Below are positions 1 through 11,581 of a stretch of 64,000 bases of DNA, piece after piece. The notes under the pieces are model-generated. The model saw nothing but the letters and a program-made list of their open reading frames with translations, ran no database searches and was not told where the DNA came from. The position numbers were made by a program, and so were the translations under genes. The DNA lies in the NCBI RefSeq assembly GCF_030209375.1, contig NZ_JARVSC010000005.1:1-64000 (forward strand). The letters run 5' to 3'. Position 1 is the stretch's first letter, and each line of letters begins with the position of its first letter. The DNA is from Plantibacter sp. ME-Dv--P-122b. GTDB lineage: Bacteria > Actinomycetota > Actinomycetes > Actinomycetales > Microbacteriaceae.

Positions 1-10
1 TCTTCGTTGA

Positions 11-44
11 AATGGCCACCCAAGGTTCTTGGGTGGCCATTTTG
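11..44. terminator. Intrinsic terminator, probably bidirectional
   Basis: A perfect 12-bp stem (11-22 with 30-41) with a 7-nt loop is followed by a short T run; the left arm begins AA, so it could also work on the minus strand. It must end a gene to the left of the window and isolates the operon starting at 136. Confidence 0.85.
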
Positions 45-135
45 CGTTAAGTCGTCGTTTCGCGGGTACCGTGGGACAAGAATTCAACAGTAGGTTGACG
101 CCGGGTGACGGCGTCCGAGCACCGTGGAGATCATC

Positions 136-1578
136 GTGAGTGACCAGTCAGCAGACCAGCCCGACAAGGGTGAGCGACGTCCTCCGAGATCTTCCGGTGA
201 CAACCGTGGGAACGGTGGTGCTCCGCGCCGCGATGATCGCGCTCGTGGCACCGACCGCCCGCAGCGGTCCGATGCGCCCAGGGGCGATCGTCCGCGCACG
301 GATCGACCGCAGCGATCCGACCGTCCTGCACGCAGCGGCGACCGTCCGTCATCCGGGGATCGTCCGCAGCGCTCGGATCGTCCGGCATGGCAGAAAGATC
401 GCCCGGCGTCGGGGGACCGTCCGCAGCGCTCGGACCGTCCTGCGCGCAGTGGCGACCGTCCGTCATCCGGTGATCGTCCGCAGCGCTCTGATCGTCCCGC
501 GTGGCAGAAGGATCGTCCAGCCTCTGGCGACCGTCCGCAGCGCTCGGACCGTCCCGCGCGCAGCGGTGACCGTCCGTCGTCCGGTGATCGTCCGGACCGC
601 GGAAACCGCACCGACCGGGGACACTCCTCTGAGCGTGGTGGCCGTCCCGACCGCGGGCGCGAGAGCGGTGGACGTGAGCTGTGGACGCGCGACGGCGCTC
701 CGGCTCGCGGCGACCGAGACGCGTTCCGGCGCGAGCGCGAGCTGACCGAGGAAGAGCGCATCGCCTTCGAGCTCAAGTCGATCCGTCCGCGCCACGACGA
801 CCCGGAGATCCCTGACGACGTCACGCCGCAGGACCTCGACAAGGGTGCGCGGAACGAGCTGAAGACCTTGAGCAAGGAGAACGCGGACGGCGTCGCCCAG
901 CACCTCGCGATGGCGGCGCGTCTGATCGACAGCGATCCTGCGTTGGCCCACCTCCACGCGATGTCCGCTGCCCGTCGGGCCGGCCGGATCGCGATGGTCC
1001 GCGAGACCCTCGCGATCACCGCGTACGAGACCGGGGACTACGCCCTCGCGCTTCGTGAGCTGCGGACCTATCGCCGTATCTCCGGCAAGGACGACCAGTT
1101 GCCACTCATGGTCGACAGTGAACGCGGCGTCGGCCGACCGGAGCGTGCCCTGGAGCTCGGACGGTCCGTCGATCGCTCGACCCTCGACGTGCCGGTGCGT
1201 GTGGCCCTCGCGATCGCGATGTCGGGTGCCCGACTCGACCTCGGGCAGACCGAGGACGCACTGCTCGAGCTCCAGATCCCGCAGCTCGACCCGAAGCGTG
1301 CGTTCTCCTACAGCCCGGCCCTGTTCAACGCGTACGCCGAGACCCTCGAGGTCCTCGGTCGTGAGGAGGAGGCGGCCGTCTGGCACGACCGGGCGATGAT
1401 CGCTTCCGAGGCGATCGAGCAGTCCGCTGCGGACGACGAGGGCGAGACGATGGTGGTCGTGGAGGAGTTCATCGAGTTCGACGACGAACCCGAGTCGCCC
1501 ACGGCTGATGCCGCTGCATCCGACGATCAGCCCGGGGAGGAGCCGTCCGGTGAGTCCGCTGCTGACGAGAAGGCCTAA
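136..1578 (+). CDS. TPR-like protein with a long repetitive Arg/Asp/Pro N-terminus (Rv1691-position homologue)
   Basis: The protein has 480 residues. GTG at 136 is preferred over GTG at 124 because GGAG at 126-129 then sits 6 nt upstream as ribosome binding site. Residues 1 to about 195 are low complexity, rich in Arg, Asp, Pro, Ser and Gly, and include five tandem 19-residue repeats. Residues from about 200 to 430 are alpha-helical with TPR-like character (for example LAMAARLIDSDPALAHLHA), followed by an acidic tail. It sits directly before the HAD phosphatase gene, which it overlaps by 29 nt, matching the position of Rv1691 in M. tuberculosis. The helical part is likely a protein-interaction scaffold. 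The function of the basic/acidic disordered region is unknown; nucleic acid binding or condensate formation is possible but unproven. Confidence 0.8.
   Translation: MSDQSADQPDKGERRPPRSSGDNRGNGGAPRRDDRARGTDRPQRSDAPRGDRPRTDRPQRSDRPARSGDRPSSGDRPQRSDRPAWQKDRPASGDRPQRSDRPARSGDRPSSGDRPQRSDRPAWQKDRPASGDRPQRSDRPARSGDRPSSGDRPDRGNRTDRGHSSERGGRPDRGRESGGRELWTRDGAPARGDRDAFRRERELTEEERIAFELKSIRPRHDDPEIPDDVTPQDLDKGARNELKTLSKENADGVAQHLAMAARLIDSDPALAHLHAMSAARRAGRIAMVRETLAITAYETGDYALALRELRTYRRISGKDDQLPLMVDSERGVGRPERALELGRSVDRSTLDVPVRVALAIAMSGARLDLGQTEDALLELQIPQLDPKRAFSYSPALFNAYAETLEVLGREEEAAVWHDRAMIASEAIEQSAADDEGETMVVVEEFIEFDDEPESPTADAAASDDQPGEEPSGESAADEKA
301..585 (+). repeat. In-frame 57-bp tandem repeat (5 copies, alternating A/B units)
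   Basis: Five 57-bp units encode alternating 19-residue repeats: DRPQRSDRPARSGDRPSSG (A) and DRPQRSDRPAWQKDRPASG (B) in the order A-B-A-B-A, so there is also a 114-bp super-repeat. Copies differ mostly at third codon positions. The array lies wholly inside the gene starting at 136 and keeps its frame, so copy number can vary without disrupting the protein. Confidence 0.9.
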
Positions 1579-2584
1579 GCCCGTGACCCCGCTCGACGGC
1601 GTCGACGTGGTCCTCGCGGATCTGGACGGCGTGGTCTATGCCGGCCCGAACCCGATCCCGCACGCAATTGAATCGCTGAACCTGGCGGCGGAGCACGTTC
1701 GCGTCGGATACATCACGAACAACGCGTCCCGGACGGACGCCTCCGTCGCGCAGCACCTGACCGATCTCGGTCTCAGCGTCGCGCCGGCAGAGGTCGTCAC
1801 GAGCCCACAGGCTGCGGTCCGGCTGCTGGCCGGCCTGGTGCCCGCCGGGTCCACGATCCTGGTCGTCGGTGGCGCGGGGCTCGTCGACGAGGTCGAGAAG
1901 GGTGGCTTCGTCGTCACCCGCTCGGCTGAAGACTCGCCGGCTGCGGTGATCCAGGGCTTCGCTCCCGAGGTCGGCTGGTCGCAGCTGGCCGAAGCGGCGT
2001 TCGCGCTGCAGACGCCGACCGCTGACGGTTCCGAGCTGCCGTGGGTCGCGACGAACACGGACTGGACCATCCCGCAGGCTCGTGGGATCGCTCCGGGCAA
2101 CGGGACGCTGGTGTCGGCCGTCCACACGGCGGTCGGCCGTCTTGCGACCGTCGCCGGGAAGCCGGAGGTACCGATCTTCGACGAGGCGAAGGTGCGTTTC
2201 GGCGCATCGAAGCCGCTCTTCATCGGCGACCGACTCGACACCGACATCCTCGGCGCGAACCGCGCCGGAATCGCGTCAGCCCTCGTCCTGACCGGCATCG
2301 ATCGAGCCAAGCACGTCCTCGCGGCCGATCAACACTCCCGGCCGACCTTCATCCTCGAGGACCTGCGGCAGCTGCACGAGCCGTATCCGGCCACCACCAT
2401 GTCGCGCGACGGCAAGGCGGCGACGGTCGGTGCGGCCACGGTGCGGATCCACGGGAACGACGTCGTGGTGGAGTCGGACGGCCCGTCCCGGATCGACCTG
2501 TTGCGCGCCGCGTGTGCCGCGATCTGGGCGTCCGGCCGTGCCATCTACGGACTCAACGTCCCGGAGCACCTGTACGCGGAGTGA
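1550..2584 (+). CDS. HAD-IIA family phosphatase (Rv1692-like, likely glycerol-phosphate phosphatase)
   Basis: The protein has 344 residues. GTG at 1550 is chosen because GGGGAGGAG at 1533-1541 precedes it at good spacing; GTG at 1583 is the alternative. HAD motif I reads LADLDGVVYAG near residue 20, motif II is in YITNNASR, the lysine motif is VAGKPEVPIF and motif III/IV is IGDRLDTDILGA. A C-terminal extension of about 75 residues follows the HAD core, as in the mycobacterial homologue. Rv1692 has been described as a glycerol 3-phosphate phosphatase in lipid turnover; assigning that substrate here is by homology and gene order only. Confidence 0.85.
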   Translation: MSPLLTRRPKPVTPLDGVDVVLADLDGVVYAGPNPIPHAIESLNLAAEHVRVGYITNNASRTDASVAQHLTDLGLSVAPAEVVTSPQAAVRLLAGLVPAGSTILVVGGAGLVDEVEKGGFVVTRSAEDSPAAVIQGFAPEVGWSQLAEAAFALQTPTADGSELPWVATNTDWTIPQARGIAPGNGTLVSAVHTAVGRLATVAGKPEVPIFDEAKVRFGASKPLFIGDRLDTDILGANRAGIASALVLTGIDRAKHVLAADQHSRPTFILEDLRQLHEPYPATTMSRDGKAATVGAATVRIHGNDVVVESDGPSRIDLLRAACAAIWASGRAIYGLNVPEHLYAE

Positions 2585-2675
2585 CGCGGGCCCCTCGGGA
2601 AGCGCGGGTCGCCACCGGTGTTCGCCCACAGCGGTTCCCGGGGGCGGCGACGGTGGCGGCCGGTAGGGTTGCCCT

Positions 2676-2834
2676 GTGACGAACGAACCGGAGCACCCGA
2701 CCGACGGCCTCGTGTCCCGCGTCCACCTCATCGACGAGCAGCCGCTCGAGGAGCGGGCCACCGCATACAGCCAGCTCGTCGACGAACTGCGGGCGACGCT
2801 CGAGGGGAGCGACTCGCCGAAGACCTCGGCGTAG
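2676..2834 (+). CDS. Small acidic protein between HAD phosphatase and tlyA (Rv1693 position)
   Basis: This 52-residue ORF starts with GTG at 2676 and ends at 2834, 3 nt before tlyA. It encodes an acidic, helix-forming peptide that includes LEERATAYSQLVDELRATLE. A short gene occupies the same place in mycobacteria (Rv1693), which supports it being real. No domain is recognised. Translation may be coupled to tlyA because of the 3-nt spacing. Confidence 0.7.
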   Translation: MTNEPEHPTDGLVSRVHLIDEQPLEERATAYSQLVDELRATLEGSDSPKTSA

Positions 2835-2837
2835 CGC

Positions 2838-3689
2838 ATGGAGCACACACCCGGACCACCAGCCGTAGCAGCGTCGCCGGACGGCGCCGCGCAGCCCGCC
2901 CGCCTCGACGCCGCCCTCGCCGCGCGAGGACTCGCCCGCTCCAGGACCCACGCGGCCCAGCTCATCGCCGACGGGCTCGTGAGCGTCGACGACCGCACGA
3001 TCGTGAAGGCCTCCCACCGGGTCCACCCGGATGCTCGGGTCGTCGTCGCCGGCGCCGACCACTACGTCAGTCGAGCCGCCCACAAGTTGCTCGCCGCCCT
3101 GGACGCCTTCCCGGTCGTCGTCGACGACGCACTCGTCCTCGACGCCGGCGCCTCCACCGGCGGATTCACCCAGGTCCTGCTCGAGCGTGGAGCGCGTCGG
3201 GTGATCGCGCTCGACGTCGGGCACGACCAGCTCGTGCCGCAGCTCCGAGCAGACGAGCGGGTGCGGGTCGTCGAGGGGTGCAACGTCCGCTTCCTGACGC
3301 CGGAGCAGCTCAGCGAGCTCACCGGCCTGGACGAGCGTCCGTCGCTCGTGGTCGGCGACCTCTCGTTCATCTCCCTCACGCAGGTGCTCCCGGCACTCGT
3401 GTCGGTCGTCGCGTCACCGGCGGAACTCCTCCTGCTCGTCAAACCGCAGTTCGAGGTCGGTCGTGGTGGCGTCCGTGAGGGCGTCGTCACCGATCCCGGG
3501 CTCCGTGCCGACGCCGTCGCCGGCGTCCTGTGGGCGGCCTGGGACCTCGGTCTCGGGACGGCCGGGCTCATCCCGTCGCCGATCGTCGGCACCCACGGCA
3601 ACCGCGAGTACGTGGTGTGGATATCGGCGGAGCACGGAACCAATCCGACAGAATGGATGCAGCAGATCACCTCGATGGCTGGAGCGTAA
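2838..3689 (+). CDS. tlyA: TlyA family rRNA 2'-O-methyltransferase
   Basis: The protein has 283 residues. An S4 RNA-binding domain (about residues 17-75, RLDAALAARGLARSRTHAAQ) precedes an FtsJ-type methyltransferase domain with SAM motif LDAGASTGGFTQ near residue 100. The catalytic Lys-Asp-Lys set is visible as YVSRAAHK, VVGDLSFIS and LLVKPQFEVG. In mycobacteria TlyA methylates ribose 2'-OH groups of 16S and 23S rRNA and is needed for capreomycin sensitivity. The gene overlaps nothing and is followed after 4 nt by nadK. Confidence 0.93.
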   Translation: MEHTPGPPAVAASPDGAAQPARLDAALAARGLARSRTHAAQLIADGLVSVDDRTIVKASHRVHPDARVVVAGADHYVSRAAHKLLAALDAFPVVVDDALVLDAGASTGGFTQVLLERGARRVIALDVGHDQLVPQLRADERVRVVEGCNVRFLTPEQLSELTGLDERPSLVVGDLSFISLTQVLPALVSVVASPAELLLLVKPQFEVGRGGVREGVVTDPGLRADAVAGVLWAAWDLGLGTAGLIPSPIVGTHGNREYVVWISAEHGTNPTEWMQQITSMAGA

Positions 3690-3693
3690 CCCG

Positions 3694-4704
3694 ATGGCAC
3701 ATTCCACCGATCCTGCGGTCGCGGCGAGGAACATCCTGATCGTCGCGCACACCGGCCGCGACGACTCGCGCGATGCCGCCGTGCTCGTCTCCAGGCTGCT
3801 CCTGGAGGCGGGCGTCCGCCCGGTCCTCAGCGCGCTGGAGCGGGCCGACCTCATCGCCGTCGACCCGGAGCTCGACGTCGTCTCCATCCTCGACGAGGAG
3901 GTCTCCCTCGGCGACATCGAGCTGGCGATCGTCCTCGGTGGCGACGGCACGATCCTGCGAGCGGCCGAGGTCACACGTGGATCGGCGGCGCCATTGCTCG
4001 GGGTGAACCTCGGTCACATCGGCTTCCTCGCCGAGAGCGAGCGCGACGACCTCGCCGAGACGGTCGAGCGGGTCGTCCGACGCGACTACTTCGTCGAGGA
4101 GCGCATGACGCTCTCCGTCCGGGTCAAGGTCGGCGCCGAGGTCGTCTACGAGACCTGGGCCCTCAACGAGGCCACGGTCGAGAAGGCGAGCCGGGAACGC
4201 ATGCTCGAGGTCGTGATCGAGGTCGATCAGCGTCCGCTCTCCTCCTTCGGGTGCGACGGGGTGGTCATCTCGACCCCGACCGGTTCCACCGCCTACAACT
4301 TCTCGGCGGGCGGCCCGGTCGTGTGGCCGTCGGTGGAGGCCATCACCCTCGTCCCGCTGAGCGCGCACGCCCTGTTCGCGAAGCCGCTCGTGGTCGGCCC
4401 GGAGTCGTCCCTCGCCGTCGAGGTGCTGGAACGCACCGACGGCCTCGGGGTGCTCTGGTGCGACGGCCGCCGAGCCAAGGACCTCCAGCCGGGCGCCCGG
4501 GTGGTCGTCAGACGCTCCTCGGTGCCGGTCCGCCTCGCGCGCCTCCACGAGAGCACCTTCACCGATCGACTCGTCAACAAGTTCCGGCTGCCGGTCACCG
4601 GTTGGCGTGGCCCCGTCGGACGTGAGGAGCCGATGACCGGCACGATCCACCTCCCGGCCTCCACGGCCACCCGACCCCACAGCGATCAGGAGGGCACCGC
4701 ATGA
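3694..4704 (+). CDS. nadK: NAD kinase
   Basis: The protein has 336 residues and phosphorylates NAD to NADP in the cytosol. The GGDG signature is in IVLGGDGTILRAAE near residue 77 and the second nucleotide-binding motif is ALNEATVEK. The diglycine-rich segment STPTGSTAYNFSAGGP is also present. ATG at 3694 is preferred over upstream in-frame starts inside tlyA because GGAG at 3681 gives a fitting ribosome binding site. It overlaps recN by 4 nt (ATGA). Confidence 0.95.
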   Translation: MAHSTDPAVAARNILIVAHTGRDDSRDAAVLVSRLLLEAGVRPVLSALERADLIAVDPELDVVSILDEEVSLGDIELAIVLGGDGTILRAAEVTRGSAAPLLGVNLGHIGFLAESERDDLAETVERVVRRDYFVEERMTLSVRVKVGAEVVYETWALNEATVEKASRERMLEVVIEVDQRPLSSFGCDGVVISTPTGSTAYNFSAGGPVVWPSVEAITLVPLSAHALFAKPLVVGPESSLAVEVLERTDGLGVLWCDGRRAKDLQPGARVVVRRSSVPVRLARLHESTFTDRLVNKFRLPVTGWRGPVGREEPMTGTIHLPASTATRPHSDQEGTA

Positions 4705-6398
4705 TCGAGGAGATCGAGATCCGCGACCTCGGCGTCATCGCGTCCGGGACGCTCCCACTCGGACCCGGTTTCACCGCCGTGACGGGTGAGACCGGCGCAG
4801 GCAAGACGATGGTGGTCACCGCCCTCGGGCTGCTGCTCGGTCAGCGGTCGGACAGCGGGGTCGTGCGAGCGGGCCAGAAGCAGACGAGCGTCCAGGGACG
4901 TTGGTTGGTGCCGGGCGACGGCGCGGTCGCGGAGCGCGTCCGCGAGGCCGGGGGAGACCTCGATCCCGCGGGTGATGCGGCAGAGCTGTTGCTCGGTCGG
5001 ATCGTGACCGCCGAGGGCCGCGGTCGAGCGATCGTCGGTGGCCGGACGGCGCCCATCGGGATCCTCTCCGAACTCGGCGAGCAGCTCGTCGTCGTGCACG
5101 GGCAATCCGACCAGATCCGCCTGCGGGCCGCGCCGGCCCAGCGGGACGCCCTGGACCGCTTCGCCGGTGAACCGCTCCAACTGGCCCTCGGCGACTACCA
5201 GCGGCGCTACACGGAGCTCCTGGAGCTGCGGACGGAACTCGAGACCCTGACGAGCGAACGCGACACGCGGCTCCTGGAGGCCGAGCAGCTGCGCGTCGCG
5301 CTGGCCGAGATCGAGCAGGCCGACCCGCAGCCAGGCGAGGACGCCGAGCTGGCCGAGCGCGCCGATCGACTGACCAACCTCGAGGAGCTCCGTCTCTCGG
5401 CGGCCGGCGCCCGAGAACTCGTCTCGGCCGAGGCGGGCGAGGAGAGCGACGTCGTCGGGCTGCTCGAAGGCGCGCGGCGGCAGCTCGACCGGGCCTCGGT
5501 GCACGATCCCGCCCTCGGCGCGATCGCCGCGAGTGTCGCCAATGCGAGCTACCTGGCCGCGGAGATCGCCGCCGAGCTCTCGAGCTACCTCGCCGGACTC
5601 GACGAGGACGGCGCTCGCGAACTCGAGGTCGTCCAGGAGCGTCGCGCCACCCTCGCGACGCTCGCCAGGAAGTACGGCCCGACGCCCGAGGACGTCCTGC
5701 ACCTGCTCGAGACGGGCAGCACGCGCCTGATGGAACTCGACGGCGACTCCGACCGCATCACCCAGCTCGAGGGCGACGTCGAACGACTCTCCGGGGAGGT
5801 CGACGCCGCTGCCGCGACGTTGAGCGCCGTCCGGGTCGAAGCCGCCGCTCGACTCGGCGCAGCCGCGAGCGCGGAACTGCGCTCGCTCGCCATGGCCGAG
5901 GCTGAGCTGGTCGTCGAGGTGTCCGATCGCGACGACCTCACGCTGCACGGCAAGGACGTGATCGCCTTCCTCCTCCGGCCGCACGTGGGTGCCGAGCCCC
6001 GACCGCTCGGCAAGGGCGCCTCGGGTGGAGAGCTGTCGCGCGTGATGCTCGCCCTCGAGGTCGTCATCGCCGGTGCCGACCCCGTGCCCACCTTCGTGTT
6101 CGACGAGGTCGACGCCGGCGTCGGCGGAGCCGCGGCGATCGAGATCGGCCGTCGCCTCGCGGCCCTCGCCGAGCGCTCGCAGGTGATCGTCGTCACCCAC
6201 CTCGCGCAGGTCGCGGCCTTCGCTAACAACCACCTGAGCGTGGTCAAGGGCGGAGACGGTTCGGTGACCGCGTCGAGCGTGCGCCAGCTCGTCGGCGCCG
6301 AGCGGGAGGCGGAGATGGCGCGGCTGCTCTCCGGGCTGGCAGAGTCCGACAGCGGCCTCGCCCACGCCCGCGAACTGCTCGCCCTCGCAGCCTCCTGA
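4701..6398 (+). CDS. recN: DNA repair protein RecN
   Basis: The protein has 565 residues, normal for this SMC-like ATPase of double-strand break repair. Walker A is TGETGAGKT at about residues 29-37. A central coiled-coil region runs from about 165 to 380. The ABC signature is KGASGGELSRVMLALE and Walker B is FVFDEVDAGVGG. The N-terminal phenylalanine-to-leucine variation (IRDLGVIASGTL) is usual for the family. It is translationally coupled to nadK and is followed by the pyrG promoter. Confidence 0.95.
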   Translation: MIEEIEIRDLGVIASGTLPLGPGFTAVTGETGAGKTMVVTALGLLLGQRSDSGVVRAGQKQTSVQGRWLVPGDGAVAERVREAGGDLDPAGDAAELLLGRIVTAEGRGRAIVGGRTAPIGILSELGEQLVVVHGQSDQIRLRAAPAQRDALDRFAGEPLQLALGDYQRRYTELLELRTELETLTSERDTRLLEAEQLRVALAEIEQADPQPGEDAELAERADRLTNLEELRLSAAGARELVSAEAGEESDVVGLLEGARRQLDRASVHDPALGAIAASVANASYLAAEIAAELSSYLAGLDEDGARELEVVQERRATLATLARKYGPTPEDVLHLLETGSTRLMELDGDSDRITQLEGDVERLSGEVDAAAATLSAVRVEAAARLGAAASAELRSLAMAEAELVVEVSDRDDLTLHGKDVIAFLLRPHVGAEPRPLGKGASGGELSRVMLALEVVIAGADPVPTFVFDEVDAGVGGAAAIEIGRRLAALAERSQVIVVTHLAQVAAFANNHLSVVKGGDGSVTASSVRQLVGAEREAEMARLLSGLAESDSGLAHARELLALAAS

Positions 6399-6443
6399 CG
6401 ACGCGACCGCGAAGGAAGCGACACATGAACCCGAACTGGATGG

Positions 6444-8810
<2,367 letters not shown>

Positions 8811-8813
8811 GGC

Positions 8814-9749
8814 GTGGCGCTCGATCGCGCGGTCGCCGACTACCTGCGGCACATCGCGATCGAGCGCGGCCTGTCGGCCAACACGCAGGCCGCCTACCGA
8901 CGGGATCTCGAGGGCTATCTCGCCTGGCTCGGCGCGCACGGCGTCGTCGAGGCACCGGCCGTCACCGCTGCGCACGTGTCGGAGTACACGGCGTCGCTCC
9001 GGACACCGGAGGGGCAGCCGGTGCGTGCGTCCTCGCTCGCCAGGGTGCTGTCGTCCATCCGCGGCCTCCATCGGTTCCTGCTCGACGAACAGCTCGTCGA
9101 GGTCGACGTCGCACGTGAGGTGCGGCCGCCGAAGCTCCCGGGGCGGCTCCCGAAGGCGATCACGATCGACCAGGTCCGTGCGCTGCTCGAGACGACCGAC
9201 GGCGACGGCCTGCTGGCCGTTCGCGACAAGGCGCTCCTCGAACTGCTCTACGCGACGGGGGCCCGCGTCTCCGAGGCCGTCGGTCTGAACGTCGACGACG
9301 TCATCGACACCGACATCGTCCGGCTCCTCGGCAAGGGCGGCAAGCAGCGGATCGTGCCACTCGGCAGCTTCGCCCGTGACGCCGTTGACCGCTACCTCGT
9401 GCGCGTCCGGCCCGTCTTCTCCGGCCTCGGTCGATCCACGCCGGCGCTCTTCCTCGGGCAGCGCGGTGCGCGGCTGTCCCGGCAGAGCGCGTGGCTCGTC
9501 CTCCAACGCGCCGCCGAGCGCGCAGGACTCGAATCGCACGTCTCACCGCACACCCTCCGACACTCCTTCGCGACGCACCTGCTGCAGGGTGGAGCCGACG
9601 TCCGGGTCGTGCAGGAACTCCTCGGTCACTCCTCGGTGGCGACGACGCAGCTGTACACGCTGGTGACGGTCGACAACCTCCGCGACGTGTACACGCAGTC
9701 CCATCCCCGGGCCAGATGGACCACGGGCGGAGCGGCACCGCAGGCCTGA
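8814..9749 (+). CDS. xerD: Site-specific tyrosine recombinase XerD
   Basis: The protein has 311 residues, normal for XerD, which resolves chromosome dimers at dif with XerC. An N-terminal SAM-like domain (about 1-90) precedes the catalytic domain. Catalytic residues are seen in ATGARVSE (Arg), GKGGKQR (Lys), [12 protein letters not shown] (His, Arg), [13 protein letters not shown] (His and Tyr nucleophile). GTG at 8814 follows the NUDIX stop. It belongs to the conserved locus and is not an island integrase. Confidence 0.93.
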   Translation: MALDRAVADYLRHIAIERGLSANTQAAYRRDLEGYLAWLGAHGVVEAPAVTAAHVSEYTASLRTPEGQPVRASSLARVLSSIRGLHRFLLDEQLVEVDVAREVRPPKLPGRLPKAITIDQVRALLETTDGDGLLAVRDKALLELLYATGARVSEAVGLNVDDVIDTDIVRLLGKGGKQRIVPLGSFARDAVDRYLVRVRPVFSGLGRSTPALFLGQRGARLSRQSAWLVLQRAAERAGLESHVSPHTLRHSFATHLLQGGADVRVVQELLGHSSVATTQLYTLVTVDNLRDVYTQSHPRARWTTGGAAPQA

Positions 9750-9807
9750 CCCGTGGCCCGGTAGACTCGTCACTCGAACGACAGCAAGCGGGAGCGAGGC
9801 AACACCG

Positions 9808-10710
9808 GTGGCCGGTACGAAGCACACGAGCGCAGTGCAGGATTCTGCGCGCAAGACCGCCGCCGAACTGAACCCGAACGGCCCGACCGGCCGCCCGCGT
9901 CGTGAGTTCGCGGTGCCGCCCACGCTGGCGCAGCACGGTCCGGCACGCATCATCTCGCTCTGCAACCAGAAGGGTGGCGTCGGCAAGACGACGACCACCA
10001 TCAGTCTGTCCGCCGCGCTCGCCGAATACGGCCGCCGGGTGCTCGTCGTCGACTTCGACCCGCAGGGCGCGCTGTCCGCCGGTCTCGGCATCTCCACCCA
10101 CGACTCCAACACCGTGTACGACCTGCTGCTGGGCACCGTCAAGGACCCGGCCGAGGTCATCCAGCACACCGCCATCGAGGGTCTCGACGTGCTCCCGGCC
10201 AACATCGACCTCTCGGCCGCCGAGGTCCACCTCGTCAACGAGGTCGCGCGCGAGACGATCCTGGCCCGGGTGCTCCGCAAGGTGTCCGACGACTACGACG
10301 TCATCCTGATCGACTGCCAGCCCTCGCTCGGCCTGCTCACGGTCAACGCCCTCACCGCCAGCCACGGGGTCCTCATCCCGCTCGAGTGCGAGTTCTTCGC
10401 GCTCCGCGGTGTCGCGCTGCTCATCGAGACCATCGACAAGGTGCGCGACCGCCTCAACCCGGCGATCGAGCTCGACGGCATCCTCGCCACCATGTACGAC
10501 TCCCGGACCCTGCACTCGCGTGAGGTCCTCGAGCGCGTCGTCGACGCGTTCGGAGAGAAGGTCCTCGAGACGGTCATCGGACGGACGGTGAAGTTCCCCG
10601 ACGCGAGCGTCGCCGGAACCCCGATCACCGAGTTCGCGCCGGAGCACGCCGCCGCGAAGGCCTACCGTCAGCTCGCGAGAGAGCTCATCTCCCGTGGCGC
10701 GATCGCCTGA
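9808..10710 (+). CDS. ParA/Soj family ATPase (Rv1708-like)
   Basis: The protein has 300 residues. The deviant Walker A is NQKGGVGKTTTT near residue 55, followed by VLVVDFDPQGALSAG (A' motif) and a Walker B in DVILIDCQPSLGLLT. A ParA-like ATPase stands immediately before scpAB in many actinobacteria. There is no ParB gene beside it, so it is distinct from the origin-proximal parAB pair and may assist SMC-ScpAB function. GTG at 9808 has GGAGCGAGG upstream. TAGACT at 9762-9767 is a possible -10 for this gene. Confidence 0.9.
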   Translation: MAGTKHTSAVQDSARKTAAELNPNGPTGRPRREFAVPPTLAQHGPARIISLCNQKGGVGKTTTTISLSAALAEYGRRVLVVDFDPQGALSAGLGISTHDSNTVYDLLLGTVKDPAEVIQHTAIEGLDVLPANIDLSAAEVHLVNEVARETILARVLRKVSDDYDVILIDCQPSLGLLTVNALTASHGVLIPLECEFFALRGVALLIETIDKVRDRLNPAIELDGILATMYDSRTLHSREVLERVVDAFGEKVLETVIGRTVKFPDASVAGTPITEFAPEHAAAKAYRQLARELISRGAIA

Positions 10711-11581
10711 TCCCGCGCGGACGCCCGTGGCCGTCCTCCCTCCGGCCGGCGACACCGGCTCGCGCTCCGCTGAGGCGACGACCGTCGACCCCGCACCGGC
10801 ACCGTCGTTCCGGGTGTCGTTCGAGGGCTTCGAAGGGCCCTTCGACCTCCTGCTGACCCTCATCGGCAAGCACGAACTCGACATCACCGAGGTCTCGCTC
10901 AGCCGCGTGACCGACGAGTTCATCGCCTACCTGCGCACGCTCGAGGCCGACGACGAACTCGACCAGGCGAGCGAGTTCCTCGTCGTCGCGGCCACCCTGC
11001 TCGACCTCAAGATCGCGGGGCTGCTGCCGCAGGGTGAGCTCGTCGACGCGGAGGACGTCGCCCTGCTGGAGGCGCGGGACCTGCTGTTCGCGCGCCTGCT
11101 GCAGTACCGCGCCTTCAAGCAGGCGTCGGCGTGGTTCGCGGAGCGCCTCGACCTGGAGGCGGCGCGCCACTTCCGGGCGGTCCGGCTGGAGGAGCAGTAC
11201 CGTCAGCAGACCCCGGAACTCGTCTGGACGCTGACCGCGCAGGACTTCGGCGCACTCGCGACGCTCGCGTTCACGCCGCGTGAGGTCCCGACGGTGGGCC
11301 TCGACCACCTGCACGCACCGCTCGTGAGCATCCGGGAGCAGGCGGCGCACGTCGTCGCCATCCTGCGCCGCGGCGGGTCCCACACCTTCCGCGAGCTCGT
11401 GGCCGGCACGGAGCTGAAGGGCGTCGTCATCGCGCGCTTCATCGCCGTGCTCGAACTGTACCGACACGCCGCGCTGTCCTTCGAGCAGATCGAACCGCTC
11501 GGCGAGCTCACGCTCCGCTGGACCGCCGAGACCTGGAACGACGACAGCCTCGCCAACCTGGGAGCCGAATACGATGCCTGA
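10694..11581 (+). CDS. scpA: Segregation and condensation protein A
   Basis: The protein has 295 residues and is the kleisin subunit that bridges SMC heads. The ScpA start motif appears as FEGFEGPFDLLLTLIGKHEL near residue 38, after a proline/alanine-rich tail. A C-terminal winged-helix segment includes ELVAGTELKGVVIARFIAVL. The first GTG at 10694 overlaps parA by 17 nt; GTG at 10727 is an alternative. It overlaps scpB by 8 nt. Confidence 0.93.
   Translation: MARSPDPARTPVAVLPPAGDTGSRSAEATTVDPAPAPSFRVSFEGFEGPFDLLLTLIGKHELDITEVSLSRVTDEFIAYLRTLEADDELDQASEFLVVAATLLDLKIAGLLPQGELVDAEDVALLEARDLLFARLLQYRAFKQASAWFAERLDLEAARHFRAVRLEEQYRQQTPELVWTLTAQDFGALATLAFTPREVPTVGLDHLHAPLVSIREQAAHVVAILRRGGSHTFRELVAGTELKGVVIARFIAVLELYRHAALSFEQIEPLGELTLRWTAETWNDDSLANLGAEYDA

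Noticed and set aside
301-585. CRISPR-like regular repeats
   Set aside because: Units are contiguous with no spacers, keep a reading frame and encode a peptide repeat; no cas genes are near.
8814-9749. xerD as the island integrase
   Set aside because: It lies 11 kb away inside the conserved pyrG-xerD-scpA order and has the length and motifs of housekeeping XerD.
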